From the NCBI GenBank assembly GCA_017483225.1, contig JAFULF010000007.1:50773-114772 (forward strand): a DNA stretch of 64,000 bases, in the 5' to 3' direction. Each line of letters begins with the position of its first letter. The stretch's first letter is position 1. Position numbers and translations under genes: made by a program. This DNA comes from Alistipes sp. (GTDB lineage: Bacteria > Bacteroidota > Bacteroidia > Bacteroidales > Rikenellaceae). This document shows, piece after piece, positions 35,918 through 46,276 of the stretch. The notes beneath the pieces were generated by a model that was not told where the DNA came from, did not search any database, and worked only from the letters and a program-made list of their open reading frames with translations.

Positions 35918-36394
35918 ATGGCACAAGAGATTATCTACTTAACCGCAGAGGGTTATAAAAAATTGAAGGACGAACTCGACCATATGCGTTCCGTGGAGCG
36001 TCCTGCGGCAGCAGCGGCTATCGCCGAGGCTCGTGACAAGGGCGACCTCTCCGAGAATGCCGAGTACGATGCAGCACGTGAGGCACAGGGCCTGTTGGAG
36101 ATGCGTATCGCAAACCTCGAACACACACTCACCAACTCACGCATCATCGACGAGACCAAAATCGACAAGAGCAAGGTGCAGATTCTCAGCAAGGTAACAC
36201 TGCTCAACCACAACAATAACCGTCAGGTGGTATATACCCTTGTGGCGGAGCACGAGGCCAACCTGCGTGAGGGTAAGCTCGCAATCGGCACCCCTATTGC
36301 CAAGGCTATCCTCGGCAAGAAGAAGGGAGAGGTTGTTGAGGTGACTGTTCCTGCGGGGGTATTGAAGTTTGAGATTCTTGACATATCTATCTAA
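35918..36394 (+). CDS. greA: Transcription elongation factor GreA
   Basis: A 158-residue factor of standard length. An N-terminal coiled-coil finger (residues 1-75; the tip includes DKGDLSENAEYDAAREAQ with the acidic tip residues) is followed by a FKBP-like C-terminal domain (about 85-158). It enters the polymerase secondary channel and promotes cleavage of backtracked RNA. The start was placed at MAQEIIYLT, the family start; an in-frame ATG 36 bp upstream would add an unrelated Lys/Asn-rich extension. It ends 3 bp before a conserved-apex hairpin. Confidence 0.95.
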   Translation: MAQEIIYLTAEGYKKLKDELDHMRSVERPAAAAAIAEARDKGDLSENAEYDAAREAQGLLEMRIANLEHTLTNSRIIDETKIDKSKVQILSKVTLLNHNNNRQVVYTLVAEHEANLREGKLAIGTPIAKAILGKKKGEVVEVTVPAGVLKFEILDISI

Positions 36395-36397
36395 AAC

Positions 36398-36514
36398 CAA
36401 ATAGAGCGGATATTTTGGCGTCTGCCTCGCCTTTCGAGATAGTCACATACGCTCAGTATGCTCCTACCTCGAAAGCCTCGGGCAGCCTCAAAATCTCTCG
36501 CTCTATTTGATTTT
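36398..36514 (+). repeat. Conserved-apex hairpin after greA (also its terminator)
   Basis: A hairpin of about 112 nt: CAAATAGAGCG pairs with CGCTCTATTTG, ATTTTG with CAAAAT, CTGCC with GGCAG, CTTTCGAG with CTCGAAAG, and the apex is TCACATAC-GCTCA-GTATGCTCC. A short T-tract (ATTTTA) follows. The stem sequence is quite unlike the other copies while the apex is the same. Confidence 0.88.
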
Positions 36515-36529
36515 AGAAGTGCGAATATG

Positions 36530-36561
36530 AGCGGTGTGGCGAAGGCTACGCCGCTTTTTTT
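36530..36561 (+). terminator. Second terminator downstream of greA
   Basis: AGCGG / CCGCT with inner GT/AC pairs, followed by seven T. Confidence 0.6.
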
Positions 36562-36603
36562 GTGCCCCAACTGCTTGTGTGGGCGCAAAAGATGGCGCAC
36601 GAG

Positions 36604-36735
36604 TTTAAGGGTTGTTAAGGGAGTTAAGGGCTATTAAGGGTTATTAATGGTGCGCAATATGCTGGTGTACTTTGCCGCCTTGCCCCAAACGCTTGCGTTC
36701 CCCTTAATAACCTTTAACAACCTTTTCGTTGCGCT
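36604..36735. repeat. TTAAGGG-unit inverted repeat element, copy 2 (inverted)
   Basis: The left arm has GGG runs at 36609, 36619, 36628 and 36638, with loops of 7, 6 and 7 nt. The centre TGGTGCGCAATATGC ... CTTTGCCGCCTTGCCCC is the reverse complement of the centre of copy 1. The right arm is CCCCTTAATAACCTTTAACAACC. From 36736 to 36981 the gap is C-rich and then AT-rich, with a short CCATT-ACA-AATGG palindrome (36882-36894) and no ORF. Confidence 0.87.
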
Positions 36736-36981
36736 CTCCCTAAACTCCCTAATCACCTTAACTTCCCTAATGTTGCGCCCTGCCCCCCCCCTCAACCTAT
36801 CATTCTCCTGCGTTGCCCCCACGGACACCCTTCTGAAACTCACCTTCTTTGTGTCATTTCACCCCTGAATATTGCCGTTTCGCCATTACAAATGGTGAAT
36901 ATTGTCCAAAAAATATTAACTTCGTAGCGGTTTTTACCCAAAGGGTAAATTTAGACGGGAATAACAATAAAACCAAAATCT

Positions 36982-38106
36982 ATGATACGTTCAAAAATTT
37001 TTGCGACGCTCCTCTGCATTGCTGCCGTGACGATGCTCTCCGGCTGCGAGGAGGAGACGACAACCAAGCGCACCCGTGAGTACGAGGTGATGATTCTCAA
37101 ACCTACATCCCGCAAGCTCTCGTCGGTCTATTCGGCGACCATTCGAGGTAAGCAGGATATCGACATCCGCCCGAAGGTGCAGGGCTACATCACCGACATC
37201 TACGTCAAGGAGGGCTCGCTCGTGAAGAACGGGCAGACGCTCTTCGTTATCGACCAAGTGCCTTACGAGGCGGCGTTGCAGACGGCCATAGCTAACGTGG
37301 ATGTGGCGCAGGCGGCTGTGGATGCGGCGGAGCTTACGACCACAAGTAAGGAGCAGCTCTACAAGCAGAACATCATCTCGGAGTTCGACCTCAATATGGC
37401 CCGAACACAACTTGCCAGCGAGCGTGCACAGTTGGCGCAGGCGAAGGCCAACGAGGTAAATGCCCGCAACAACCTCTCCTATACTATGGTCAAGAGCCCG
37501 GTGGATGGCGTGGTGGGTACGCTGCCGTTCCGTGTGGGTACGTTGGTGAGTCCGTCGGACTCTACGCCTATGACCTCGGTGTCGGACAACTCGGAGATGT
37601 ACGTCTATTTCTCGATGACCGAGTCGCAGGTGCTCTCGCTGACACGTCAGCACGGCTCGTTGGAGAATGCTCTGCAATCTATGCCATCCATCGAGTTGCA
37701 GCTCAGCGACGGTACCATATATAAAGAGAAGGGTCGTATCGAGGCCATAAGCGGTATCATCGACCCGACGACAGGTTCGGTTACCGTGCGTGCCAAGTTC
37801 CCTAACTCACGTCGTCTGCTGCTCTCGGGAGGCTCGGGTAACATCATCCTGCCTCACAAGGCGGAGGGCTGCATTGTGATTCCGCAGTCGGCGACCTACG
37901 AGATTCAGGATAAGGTCTATGTATATACCGTGAAGGGTGGCGTGGCCAAGTCGAAGATTATCGGCGTGTTCAACATCAGCAACGGCAAGGAGTACGTCGT
38001 GGAGTCGGGCTTGGAGCAGGGCGACACGATTGTTGTTGAGGGTGTGGGTCTGCTGCGTGATGACCAGACGGTGAAGATTAAGCGCATAGTTGAGGGCGAG
38101 AAATAG
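36982..38106 (+). CDS. RND efflux periplasmic adaptor lipoprotein (second pump)
   Basis: A 374-residue membrane fusion protein of the AcrA/MexA subgroup. Signal peptide with lipobox LSGC (Cys22). The order is: first lipoyl half (about 60-95, DIRPKVQGYITDIYVKEGSLVKNGQTLF), alpha-helical hairpin (about 100-165), second lipoyl half (VKSPVDGVVGTLPFRVGTLV), beta-barrel (about 205-290) and membrane-proximal domain ending at VEGEK. It is about 30 residues longer than the adaptor at 3 kb and only distantly similar. It heads a three-gene unit without a regulator gene. Confidence 0.93.
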   Translation: MIRSKIFATLLCIAAVTMLSGCEEETTTKRTREYEVMILKPTSRKLSSVYSATIRGKQDIDIRPKVQGYITDIYVKEGSLVKNGQTLFVIDQVPYEAALQTAIANVDVAQAAVDAAELTTTSKEQLYKQNIISEFDLNMARTQLASERAQLAQAKANEVNARNNLSYTMVKSPVDGVVGTLPFRVGTLVSPSDSTPMTSVSDNSEMYVYFSMTESQVLSLTRQHGSLENALQSMPSIELQLSDGTIYKEKGRIEAISGIIDPTTGSVTVRAKFPNSRRLLLSGGSGNIILPHKAEGCIVIPQSATYEIQDKVYVYTVKGGVAKSKIIGVFNISNGKEYVVESGLEQGDTIVVEGVGLLRDDQTVKIKRIVEGEK

Positions 38107-38119
38107 AGGAGGATAGACA

Positions 38120-41100
38120 ATGAATATCAGAACATTCATCGAAAGACCTGTACTCTCGTCGGTAATATCCATCGTGATAGTCATCGGTGGACTTATCGGA
38201 CTGGCGGTGCTGCCTATCGAGCGTTATCCGAATATCGCTCCGCCGACTATTCGTGTGCAGGCAAACTATAACGGCGCAAGTGCCGAGACGGTGCAGAAGA
38301 GTGTGGTAGTGCCGTTGGAGGAGGCTATCAACGGTGTCGAGAATATGACCTATATGACCTCCTCGGCATCCAATAACGGTAGTGCAAGCATCAGCGTCTT
38401 CTTCAAGCAGGGCACCAACCCCGATATGGCGGCGGTCAATGTGCAGAACTGTGTCTCCCGTGCAACACGTCAGTTGCCGTCGGAGGTTACGGATGTGGGT
38501 GTGACGGTCAAGAAGCGACAGACCAACATCTTGGAGCAGATAGCGCTGTATAGCCCTAACGGAACCTACGACCGTACCTTCATCGTAAACTATATCAAGA
38601 TTAACCTTGTGCCGGCCATCTCACGTATCGCCGGCGTGGGAGATATCGAGGTGCGAGGTGCCGACTACTCGATGCGTATCTGGCTCAAACCCGATGTTAT
38701 GGCGCAGTATAAGCTCATCCCCGCCGATATTTCGGCGGCTCTGGGCGAGCAGAATATCGAGGCGGCAACGGGCTCTCTGGGCGAAAACTCCGACCAGACC
38801 TTCCAGTATGCGATGCGCTACAAGGGTCGTTTGGAGAAGCCGGAGGAGTTCCAAAATATCGTCATCCGAGCCTTGTCGAATGGTGAGGTGCTGCGATTGA
38901 AGGATGTTGCCGACATCGAGTTGGGTACACAGTCCTACCTCTACCTTGGAGAGGTCAATGGTTGTCCGGGAACCTCGTTCAACATCTACCAGACTCCGGG
39001 CTCGAATGCTACGGAGGTTATCAACCGCATCGACGAGTATATGGCACAGGCGCAGGAGGACTTCCCTGCCGACTTGGAGATGGTTGTGCTGTCGAGTGCC
39101 AACGACTTCCTCTACGCCTCGATTAAGAATGTGGTTCGCACGCTGTTGGAGGCGATTCTGCTCGTTACGCTGGTGGTGTTTGTCTTCCTGCGCTCGCTGC
39201 GCTCGACACTCATCCCGCTTATTGCGACCATCGTCTCTATCGTGGGAACATTCCTGTTCCTCTACCTGCTGGGATTCAGTATCAACCTGCTCACGCTCTT
39301 TGCGCTGGTGCTCTCGATTGGTGTCGTGGTCGATGATGCCATCATCGTCGTTGAGGCGGTGCACTCCAAGTTCGATATCGGCTATAAGTCGCCGATGAAG
39401 GCGGCGATAGATGCTATGGATGGTATTACCACGGCGGTAGTGACCTCCACTTTGGTATTTATGGCGGTGTTTATTCCGGTGTCGCTCATGGGCGGAACGT
39501 CGGGTATCTTCTATACGCAGTTTGGTCTGACGATGGCCGTGGCTGTGGGTATCTCCGCAATCAACGCCTTGACGCTCAGTCCGGCGCTGTGTGCTATGAT
39601 GCTCAAACCGAAGGATGAGAAGGGCAACGCTGTGAAACGCTCTTTCGTATCCCGTTTGAGTGACTCCTTCGAGAGTGCCTTCAACGCCTTGACCGCCCGC
39701 TACTTGAAGGGGGTGAGGTTCTTCCTGAACCACCGCTGGCTCTCGGGCGTATGGGTAGTGCTGGGTGTGGTGCTGCTGCTCTACTTTATGCAGACCACCA
39801 AGACGGGACTTATCCCTCGTGAGGATATCGGAACGGTGCGTATCGACGTATCGACGGCTCCGGGTAGCACGCTCGCACATACCAAGTCGGTTATGGACCG
39901 TATCGACCGTGATATCGTGCAGAATATCGACGAGTGCCACGCCTACCTCAATATGGCGGGCTTCGGTATGACCTCCGGTGCAGGCTCCTCGTATGGTAAC
40001 TTTACCCTGCGATTGAAGCACTGGGATGAGCGTCCGGGTAAGGAGCACAGCGTGTTCGATATTATGGAGCGAGTGAAGGAGTACTCGACCTATGTCAATG
40101 ATGCAACGCTCTTTGCGACCTCGCCGGCGATGATTCCGGGTTACGGCTCGACCAACGGCTTCGAGCTGCACATACAGGATAGAAAGGGTGGCACGATTGA
40201 GGACTTGGCGGAGGTTACCAACGAGTTTATCAAGGTGCTTGAAGAGCGCTCGGAGATAGGCTCCGTGCGTACCTCGTTCAACCCGAGATTCCCGCAGTAC
40301 CAGATAGATGTCGATGCCGTGAAGTGTAAGCGTGCCGGCACCTCGCCGAAGGAGGTGCTCAGCGTGCTGAACGGCTACTATGGAGGCTCGCTCTCCACCC
40401 GCTTCAACCGCTTCACCAAGCTCTATCAGGTGATGGTGCAGGCCGACCCTAAATATCGTGTCGATAAGCAGACACTCAACAATATCTTCGTGCGCATCGG
40501 TGGCGAGATGGCCCCTATCAGCCAGTTCGTGACCTTGAAGAAGATTTATGCGCCGGAGAACCTCGCCCGCTTCAATATGTTCCCGTCAATCAGCGTGAAC
40601 GGTCGTGCTGCCGACGGCTACTCCTCCGGAGATGCCATCCGTGCCGTGCGAGAGGCTGCACGTGAGGTGCTGCCTATCGGTTATGGTTACGACTTTGGCG
40701 GTATTGCCCGTGAGGAGGCTACGAGCGGCAACAATACGGCGATTATCTTCGTGATATGTATCCTGCTCATATATCTGATACTCTGTGCTTTGTACGAGAG
40801 TTTCGTCGTGCCGTTTGCCGTTATTCTGGCAGTGCCTTTCGGTCTGTTCGGCAGCTTTGCTTTCGCACGAATGATGGGGTTGGAGAATAACATCTACCTG
40901 CAAACGGGTCTTATTATGCTTATCGGTCTGCTCTCCAAGACCGCCATCCTGATTACGGAGTTCGCCGTGGAGCGCCGCCGTGCAGGGTTGTCGCTTTTGG
41001 ATGCTGCCTATGAGGCCACCAGAGAGCGTTTCCGTCCGATTATGATGACCGTGCTGACGATGGTCTTCGGTATGATTCCGCTGATGTTCTCCAATGGCGT

Positions 41101-41257
41101 TGGTGCCAATGGTAACAACACCCTCGGCGCAGGTGTCGTGGGCGGTATGATTATCGGAACCATCGGACTGCTCTTCCTGGTGCCGTCGCTCTTTATCGTA
41201 TTCCAGAAGTTGCAGGAGAAGATTGTCCCACTCAAAATAAAGGAGGAGGTAGAGTAA
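38120..41257 (+). CDS. RND multidrug efflux permease, HAE1 type (second pump)
   Basis: A 1045-residue inner-membrane pump. The start MNIRTFIERPVLSSVISIVIVIGG is TM1; porter loops lie at about 35-330 and 560-870. The TM4 proton relay keeps both aspartates (GVVVDDAIIVVEAV), and the GGTSGIFYTQFGLTMAVAVGISAINALTLSPALCAMML block is typical of AcrB/MexB homologues. It likely exports hydrophobic drugs, bile salts or dyes; bile resistance would suit a gut Bacteroidales, which is inference. It lies 13 bp after the adaptor and overlaps the outer membrane factor gene by 1 bp. Confidence 0.95.
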   Translation: MNIRTFIERPVLSSVISIVIVIGGLIGLAVLPIERYPNIAPPTIRVQANYNGASAETVQKSVVVPLEEAINGVENMTYMTSSASNNGSASISVFFKQGTNPDMAAVNVQNCVSRATRQLPSEVTDVGVTVKKRQTNILEQIALYSPNGTYDRTFIVNYIKINLVPAISRIAGVGDIEVRGADYSMRIWLKPDVMAQYKLIPADISAALGEQNIEAATGSLGENSDQTFQYAMRYKGRLEKPEEFQNIVIRALSNGEVLRLKDVADIELGTQSYLYLGEVNGCPGTSFNIYQTPGSNATEVINRIDEYMAQAQEDFPADLEMVVLSSANDFLYASIKNVVRTLLEAILLVTLVVFVFLRSLRSTLIPLIATIVSIVGTFLFLYLLGFSINLLTLFALVLSIGVVVDDAIIVVEAVHSKFDIGYKSPMKAAIDAMDGITTAVVTSTLVFMAVFIPVSLMGGTSGIFYTQFGLTMAVAVGISAINALTLSPALCAMMLKPKDEKGNAVKRSFVSRLSDSFESAFNALTARYLKGVRFFLNHRWLSGVWVVLGVVLLLYFMQTTKTGLIPREDIGTVRIDVSTAPGSTLAHTKSVMDRIDRDIVQNIDECHAYLNMAGFGMTSGAGSSYGNFTLRLKHWDERPGKEHSVFDIMERVKEYSTYVNDATLFATSPAMIPGYGSTNGFELHIQDRKGGTIEDLAEVTNEFIKVLEERSEIGSVRTSFNPRFPQYQIDVDAVKCKRAGTSPKEVLSVLNGYYGGSLSTRFNRFTKLYQVMVQADPKYRVDKQTLNNIFVRIGGEMAPISQFVTLKKIYAPENLARFNMFPSISVNGRAADGYSSGDAIRAVREAAREVLPIGYGYDFGGIAREEATSGNNTAIIFVICILLIYLILCALYESFVVPFAVILAVPFGLFGSFAFARMMGLENNIYLQTGLIMLIGLLSKTAILITEFAVERRRAGLSLLDAAYEATRERFRPIMMTVLTMVFGMIPLMFSNGVGANGNNTLGAGVVGGMIIGTIGLLFLVPSLFIVFQKLQEKIVPLKIKEEVE

Positions 41258-42705
41258 TGAAAAAGTTGTTGATACTAATGGTCGTAGCCGTGTTGAGCGG
41301 CAGTTGCTCGGTCTATCAGAAATATTCACGTCCCCAGAGCATCTCCACCGAGGGCCTTTATGGCGAGGGTGTTCCCGCGGCCGATACCGTGACGGTTGCG
41401 GATGTCTGCTGGCGTGACTTCTTCACCGATACGCACCTGCAACGTCTTATAGAGCAGGGTCTGGCAAACAATGCCGATATGCAGATTGCAGCCCAGCGCA
41501 TTGTGGAGTCGGAGGCTGCACTGCGTACCGCACGCCTCTCGTTCTACCCGTCGTTTGCCTTCGAGCCGAGCTTCTCGACGACAAACCGCTTTGGCAAGGC
41601 CTCCACTTCGTCGCACTCTTACACGATACCCGTAGCGGCAAGTTGGGAGATAGATGTGGCGGGTCGCCTGCTCAACTCGAAGCGTAAGGCGGAGTCGGTC
41701 TATGAGCAGAGTAAACTCTACCGCCGTAGCGTGCAGACCAACCTCATAGCCTCGATTGCCAACTGCTACTATACACTGCTGATGCTCGATGCGCAGCTGC
41801 ACGTGTCACGCACCACGGCTGCCTCGTGGAAGGAGAATGTCCGCATTATGAAGGCGATGAAGCAGGCGGGTATGACCAACGAGGCTTCGGTGTCGCAGAC
41901 CGAGGCGAATAGCTGTTCGATTGATGCATCGCTCTTCGACTTGGAGTATGATATCATTCAGGTAGAGAATACGTTAGCACTGCTGCTGGGTACCACGCCA
42001 CAGCACTTCGAGCGTGGAGATATCTACAACCAGAGCGTGCGCCGTGATATGATGATAGGCGTGCCGATGCAGCTCCTCTCACGTCGCCCTGATGTGCAGA
42101 GTGCGGAGCGGGCGTTGGAGCAGGCCTTCTACAATACGAACCTTGCCCGTGCCGCCTTCTATCCGTCGCTCTCCATCGGTGCCGACTTCGGGTGGACGGA
42201 GCAGTTGGGTGCGATGATTTCCTCGCCGGGGGCGTGGCTTGTGTCGGCGGTTGCCAAACTTGCAGCCCCAATCTTCAATGCGGGTAGAAATCGGGCGAAC
42301 CTCAAAATCGCCAAGGCGCAGCAGGAGGAGGCTCTGATAGCCTTCCGACAGACGCTGTTGCAGGCGGGTAGCGAGGTCAATGATGCGCTGGCGCAGTGCC
42401 GTGCCGCACGCAATAAGACCGATATCCGTCAGCGTCAGATTGCCGCCTTGGAGAGTGCCGTGAATAGTACCCGTCAGTTGATGAGTCACTCGGAGTCCAC
42501 CTACTTGGAGGTGCTCACGGCGCAGCAGGCTCTCTTGTCGGCGCAGTTGTCGCAGATTGCCGACCGCTTTGCGGCCATTCAGGGCTCCATTAACCTCTAC
42601 CACGCTCTGGGCGGAGGTGCCGAGGAGCCGGAGGTGGCGAGCGACGAGAGTGGTGAGGAGGATGCAAAGGGTGCCAAAAAGGCCAAGAGGAGTCGCAAGA
42701 AGTAG
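41257..42705 (+). CDS. Outer membrane efflux lipoprotein, NodT/OprM type
   Basis: A 482-residue outer membrane factor with a lipoprotein signal (Cys17 after LSGS), then the family start YQKYSRP and WRDFFTDTHLQRLIEQGLANNADMQ. Two repeated halves carry the long helices of the duct. The OprM/NodT subgroup feature LLSRRPDVQSAERALE is present. The C-terminus is a charged Glu/Lys tail (KGAKKAKRSRKK) not usual for the family and probably disordered. The start codon overlaps the pump stop (TAATG), indicating translational coupling. A terminator follows. Confidence 0.93.
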   Translation: MKKLLILMVVAVLSGSCSVYQKYSRPQSISTEGLYGEGVPAADTVTVADVCWRDFFTDTHLQRLIEQGLANNADMQIAAQRIVESEAALRTARLSFYPSFAFEPSFSTTNRFGKASTSSHSYTIPVAASWEIDVAGRLLNSKRKAESVYEQSKLYRRSVQTNLIASIANCYYTLLMLDAQLHVSRTTAASWKENVRIMKAMKQAGMTNEASVSQTEANSCSIDASLFDLEYDIIQVENTLALLLGTTPQHFERGDIYNQSVRRDMMIGVPMQLLSRRPDVQSAERALEQAFYNTNLARAAFYPSLSIGADFGWTEQLGAMISSPGAWLVSAVAKLAAPIFNAGRNRANLKIAKAQQEEALIAFRQTLLQAGSEVNDALAQCRAARNKTDIRQRQIAALESAVNSTRQLMSHSESTYLEVLTAQQALLSAQLSQIADRFAAIQGSINLYHALGGGAEEPEVASDESGEEDAKGAKKAKRSRKK

Positions 42706-42723
42706 GCTCCTACGGTGCAGTAT

Positions 42724-42757
42724 AGAGGCTTTCGCAGTTGCGGGAGCCTCTTTTTTG
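42724..42757 (+). terminator. Terminator of the second RND operon
   Basis: AGAGGCT / AGCCTCT stem followed by TTTTTTG. Confidence 0.8.
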
Positions 42758-42811
42758 TCGATATATATACGATTCTCGGGCAGTTACGATATGTTCTTCG
42801 GGAAATTTTAC

Positions 42812-42819
42812 TAACTTTG
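42812..42819 (+). promoter_or_regulatory. -7 box of ileS
   Basis: TAACTTTG, 30 bp before the ileS ATG. The -33 region (ATGTTC) is weak. Confidence 0.5.
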
Positions 42820-42849
42820 CAAGTTAGAAACGATTAAAACAATGATATA

Positions 42850-45800
42850 ATGAAATTCAAGGAGTACAAAAATCTCGATTTGGCCTCTGTTGCCGAGAGC
42901 GTTCTGCGTGAGTGGGATGCCGAAGGAACCTTCGACAAGAGCCTCTCCACACGTGAGGGTCATCCGGCTTTCGTCTTCTATGAGGGCCCACCATCGGCAA
43001 ACGGTATGCCGGGCATTCACCACGTTATGGCTCGTACCATCAAGGATATCATCTGCCGCTACAAGACGCAGCAGGGCTATCAGGTGCATCGTAAGGCGGG
43101 TTGGGATACTCACGGCCTGCCTGTGGAGCTGGGTGTCGAGAAGACCCTCGGCATCACCAAGGAGGATATCGGCAAGAAGATTACCGTGGAGGAGTACAAC
43201 CGTCGCTGCCGTGAGGATGTGATGAAATATACGGATGTGTGGAGCCGCCTGACACGCCAGATGGGCTATTGGGTGAACCTCGACGACCCATATATCACAT
43301 ACGACAACAAGTATATCGAGACGCTGTGGCACCTGCTCAAACGCCTCTTCGACAAGGGGTTGCTCTATAAGGGCTATACCATCCAGCCATATTCGCCGGC
43401 TGCCGGTACGGGCCTTTCGACCCACGAGTTGAACCAGCCGGGCTGCTATCGTGATGTGAAGGATACCACCTGCACGGCGCAGTTCCGTGTGGTGCGAAAT
43501 GAGAAGAGCGAGCATCTGTTTGCCGATGTGCAGGGAGAGCTCTTCTTCTTGGCTTGGACCACTACGCCTTGGACTCTGCCGTCAAATACGGCACTCTGCG
43601 TAGGCCCTTCGATTGAGTATGTGAAGGTCAAGTGTCTCAATCCATATACCGAGACCCCGCAGACTATCATTATGGCGAAGGATTTGGTTCCGACATACTT
43701 CGGAAAGAAGCAGGAGGGTACGTTCACCCTCTGCGAGCAGACCTATAAGGGCAAGGAGTTGGAGGGTGTGCGCTACGAGCAGCTGATTCCGTGGGTTAAG
43801 CCTTTGGAGCAGTACGGCGATGCCTTCCGTGTTATTGTCGGCGACTATGTAACCACCTCCGATGGTACGGGTATCGTACATATTGCACCAACCTTCGGTG
43901 CGGATGACGACCGTGTGGCTCGTGCCGCAGGTATCGCACCGCTCTTTATGGTCGATACGGCGGGTAAGACCTGCCCGATGGTGGACCGCTCCGGCCGTTT
44001 CTTCCGCTTGGAGGATTTGGATGCGGAGTTTGTCAGGAGCAACGTGGATGTTGAGGCCTACTCGCAGTGGGCGGGCCGCTACGTCAAGAATGCCTTCGAC
44101 GAGGCGTTGAAGGATAGCGACACCACACTCGACATTGATATTGCCGTGACACTCAAAGGCGAGAATAAGGCCTTCAAGATAGAGAAACATACCCACTCGT
44201 ACCCACACTGCTGGCGCACGGACAAGCCGGTGCTTTACTACCCGCTCGACTCGTGGTTTGTGAAGGTTACGGCTCTGCGTGAGCGTATGATTGAGCTGAA
44301 CAAGACCATCAAGTGGCAGCCGGAATCTACCGGTACGGGCCGTTTCGGCAAGTGGCTCGAAGGCTTGGCCGACTGGAACCTCTCTCGCTCCCGCTTCTGG
44401 GGTACTCCGCTACCAATCTGGGCTACGGAGGACTACTCGGAGATGAAGTGTATCGGCTCGGTTGAGGAGCTGATGGCCGAGATTGAGAAGGCCGTTGCGG
44501 CGGGCGTGATGAAGGAGAACCCGTACAAGAACTTTGTCGTTGGCGATATGTCGAAGGAGAACTACTCGACCGAGCGTATCGACCTGCACAAGCCGTATGT
44601 TGACTCCATCGTGCTGCTGTCGTCAAAGGGCGAGCCTATGCGCCGTGAGAGCGACCTTATCGACGTTTGGTTTGACTCGGGAGCGATGCCTTATGCGCAG
44701 CTGCACTATCCGTTTGAGAATGCGGATAAGTTCGACAAGGTCTTCCCTGCGGACTTCATCGCCGAGGGTGTGGACCAGACCAGAGGTTGGTTCTACACGC
44801 TGCACGCCATTGCTGCGATGCTCTTCGACTCGGTGGCATTCCGCAATATCATCTCCAATGGTCTGGTGCTGGATAAGAACGGTAACAAGATGTCGAAGCG
44901 TCTTGGCAATGCCGTTGACCCATTCGAGGTGCTCGACAAGTATGGTGCAGATGCTACCCGCTGGTATATGATTTCCAACTCGCAGCCGTGGGATAACCTC
45001 AAATTTGACGTTGAGGGTGTGGATGAGGTGCGCCGTAAGTTCTTCGGCACGCTCTATAACACATACTCCTTCTTCGCCCTCTATGCCAATATCGACGGCT
45101 TCACGGGCAAGGAGCCGCAGGTTCCTGTCGAGAAGCGTCCGGAGATTGACCGCTGGATTATCTCGCTGCTCAACACGCTGGTCAAGGATGTTACGGCGGC
45201 GTTGGAGAACTACGACCCGACACCTGCTGCTCGTGCTATCTCGGAGTTCGTTGGCGAGAATCTGAGTAACTGGTACGTGCGCCTGAACCGTAAACGCTTC
45301 TGGGGTGGTGAGATGAACGAGGATAAGCTCTCGGCATATCAGACCCTTTATACCTGCTTGGAGACCGTGGCCAAGTTGTCGGCTCCGTTTGCGCCGTTCA
45401 TCTCGGAGCGTATCTTCCGTGACCTGAACTCCGTGAGCGGTAACTGCGCCGAGGAGTCCGTGCACCTCGCCTCGTTCCCTGTGTGTGACGACTCGTTGGT
45501 TGATACGGATTTGGAGCAGATGATGGAGATTGCACAGCGACTCTCCTCGATGGTGCTCGCACTGCGCCGCAAGGTCAATATCAAGGTGCGTCAGCCGCTG
45601 ACCAAGATTCTGGTGCCGGTGCTTGATGCTGCCACCGAGCGACATATCGAGGCGGTAAGGAGCCTTGTTATGGGTGAGGTGAATGTCAAGGAGGTACAGC
45701 TTATCCACGACACTACGGGCCTGATTACCAAGCGTATCAAGCCTAACTTCAAGACCCTCGGCCCGAAGTATGGTAAGTATATGAAGCAGATTGCTGCTAT

Positions 45801-46254
45801 GACGGCGACGTTCTCGCAGGAGAAGATTGCCGAGATTGAGCAGTCGGAGAGTGTGGTGCTGGATATGGGTGCCGAGCAGATTACCGTTACGCCTGCCGAC
45901 TTCGAGATTACCTCGGAGGATATGCCGGGTTGGCTGGTTACGAGCGAGGGCAAACTCACCGTGGCACTCGATATCACGGTAACTCCGGAGTTGCAGCGTG
46001 AGGGTGTGGCACGTGAGTTGATAAACCGCATCCAGAATATACGTAAGGATTCCGGTTTCGAGGTTACCGATAAGATTGTTGTGGAGATTGAGGATATGCC
46101 GCTCGTGCACGATGCCGTGGAGGAGTTTGCCGCATATATCGGTCAGCAGACCCTTGCTACCTCGGTGCGCACGTCGGCAGAGCCGAAGGGCGACTTTGTG
46201 GTAGATTCGGATGTGAATGATTCTCCGTTGAAGATTGCCGTTTCAAAGATGTAA
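42850..46254 (+). CDS. ileS: Isoleucine--tRNA ligase
   Basis: A 1134-residue class I synthetase. The HIGH-type site reads PPSANGMPGIHH (about residues 47-58) and the second ATP motif is KMSKRLGN. An editing (CP1) domain lies between (about 200-410, including TTPWTLPSNTALCVG). The anticodon-binding part and a long C-terminal extension follow. The length and the KMSKR form resemble the eukaryote-like IleS2 type, which in other bacteria is insensitive to mupirocin; that property is inferred only. It is a monocistronic gene with its own terminator. Confidence 0.96.
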   Translation: MKFKEYKNLDLASVAESVLREWDAEGTFDKSLSTREGHPAFVFYEGPPSANGMPGIHHVMARTIKDIICRYKTQQGYQVHRKAGWDTHGLPVELGVEKTLGITKEDIGKKITVEEYNRRCREDVMKYTDVWSRLTRQMGYWVNLDDPYITYDNKYIETLWHLLKRLFDKGLLYKGYTIQPYSPAAGTGLSTHELNQPGCYRDVKDTTCTAQFRVVRNEKSEHLFADVQGELFFLAWTTTPWTLPSNTALCVGPSIEYVKVKCLNPYTETPQTIIMAKDLVPTYFGKKQEGTFTLCEQTYKGKELEGVRYEQLIPWVKPLEQYGDAFRVIVGDYVTTSDGTGIVHIAPTFGADDDRVARAAGIAPLFMVDTAGKTCPMVDRSGRFFRLEDLDAEFVRSNVDVEAYSQWAGRYVKNAFDEALKDSDTTLDIDIAVTLKGENKAFKIEKHTHSYPHCWRTDKPVLYYPLDSWFVKVTALRERMIELNKTIKWQPESTGTGRFGKWLEGLADWNLSRSRFWGTPLPIWATEDYSEMKCIGSVEELMAEIEKAVAAGVMKENPYKNFVVGDMSKENYSTERIDLHKPYVDSIVLLSSKGEPMRRESDLIDVWFDSGAMPYAQLHYPFENADKFDKVFPADFIAEGVDQTRGWFYTLHAIAAMLFDSVAFRNIISNGLVLDKNGNKMSKRLGNAVDPFEVLDKYGADATRWYMISNSQPWDNLKFDVEGVDEVRRKFFGTLYNTYSFFALYANIDGFTGKEPQVPVEKRPEIDRWIISLLNTLVKDVTAALENYDPTPAARAISEFVGENLSNWYVRLNRKRFWGGEMNEDKLSAYQTLYTCLETVAKLSAPFAPFISERIFRDLNSVSGNCAEESVHLASFPVCDDSLVDTDLEQMMEIAQRLSSMVLALRRKVNIKVRQPLTKILVPVLDAATERHIEAVRSLVMGEVNVKEVQLIHDTTGLITKRIKPNFKTLGPKYGKYMKQIAAMTATFSQEKIAEIEQSESVVLDMGAEQITVTPADFEITSEDMPGWLVTSEGKLTVALDITVTPELQREGVARELINRIQNIRKDSGFEVTDKIVVEIEDMPLVHDAVEEFAAYIGQQTLATSVRTSAEPKGDFVVDSDVNDSPLKIAVSKM

Positions 46255-46276
46255 ATCACGCTTTGAGAGATATATC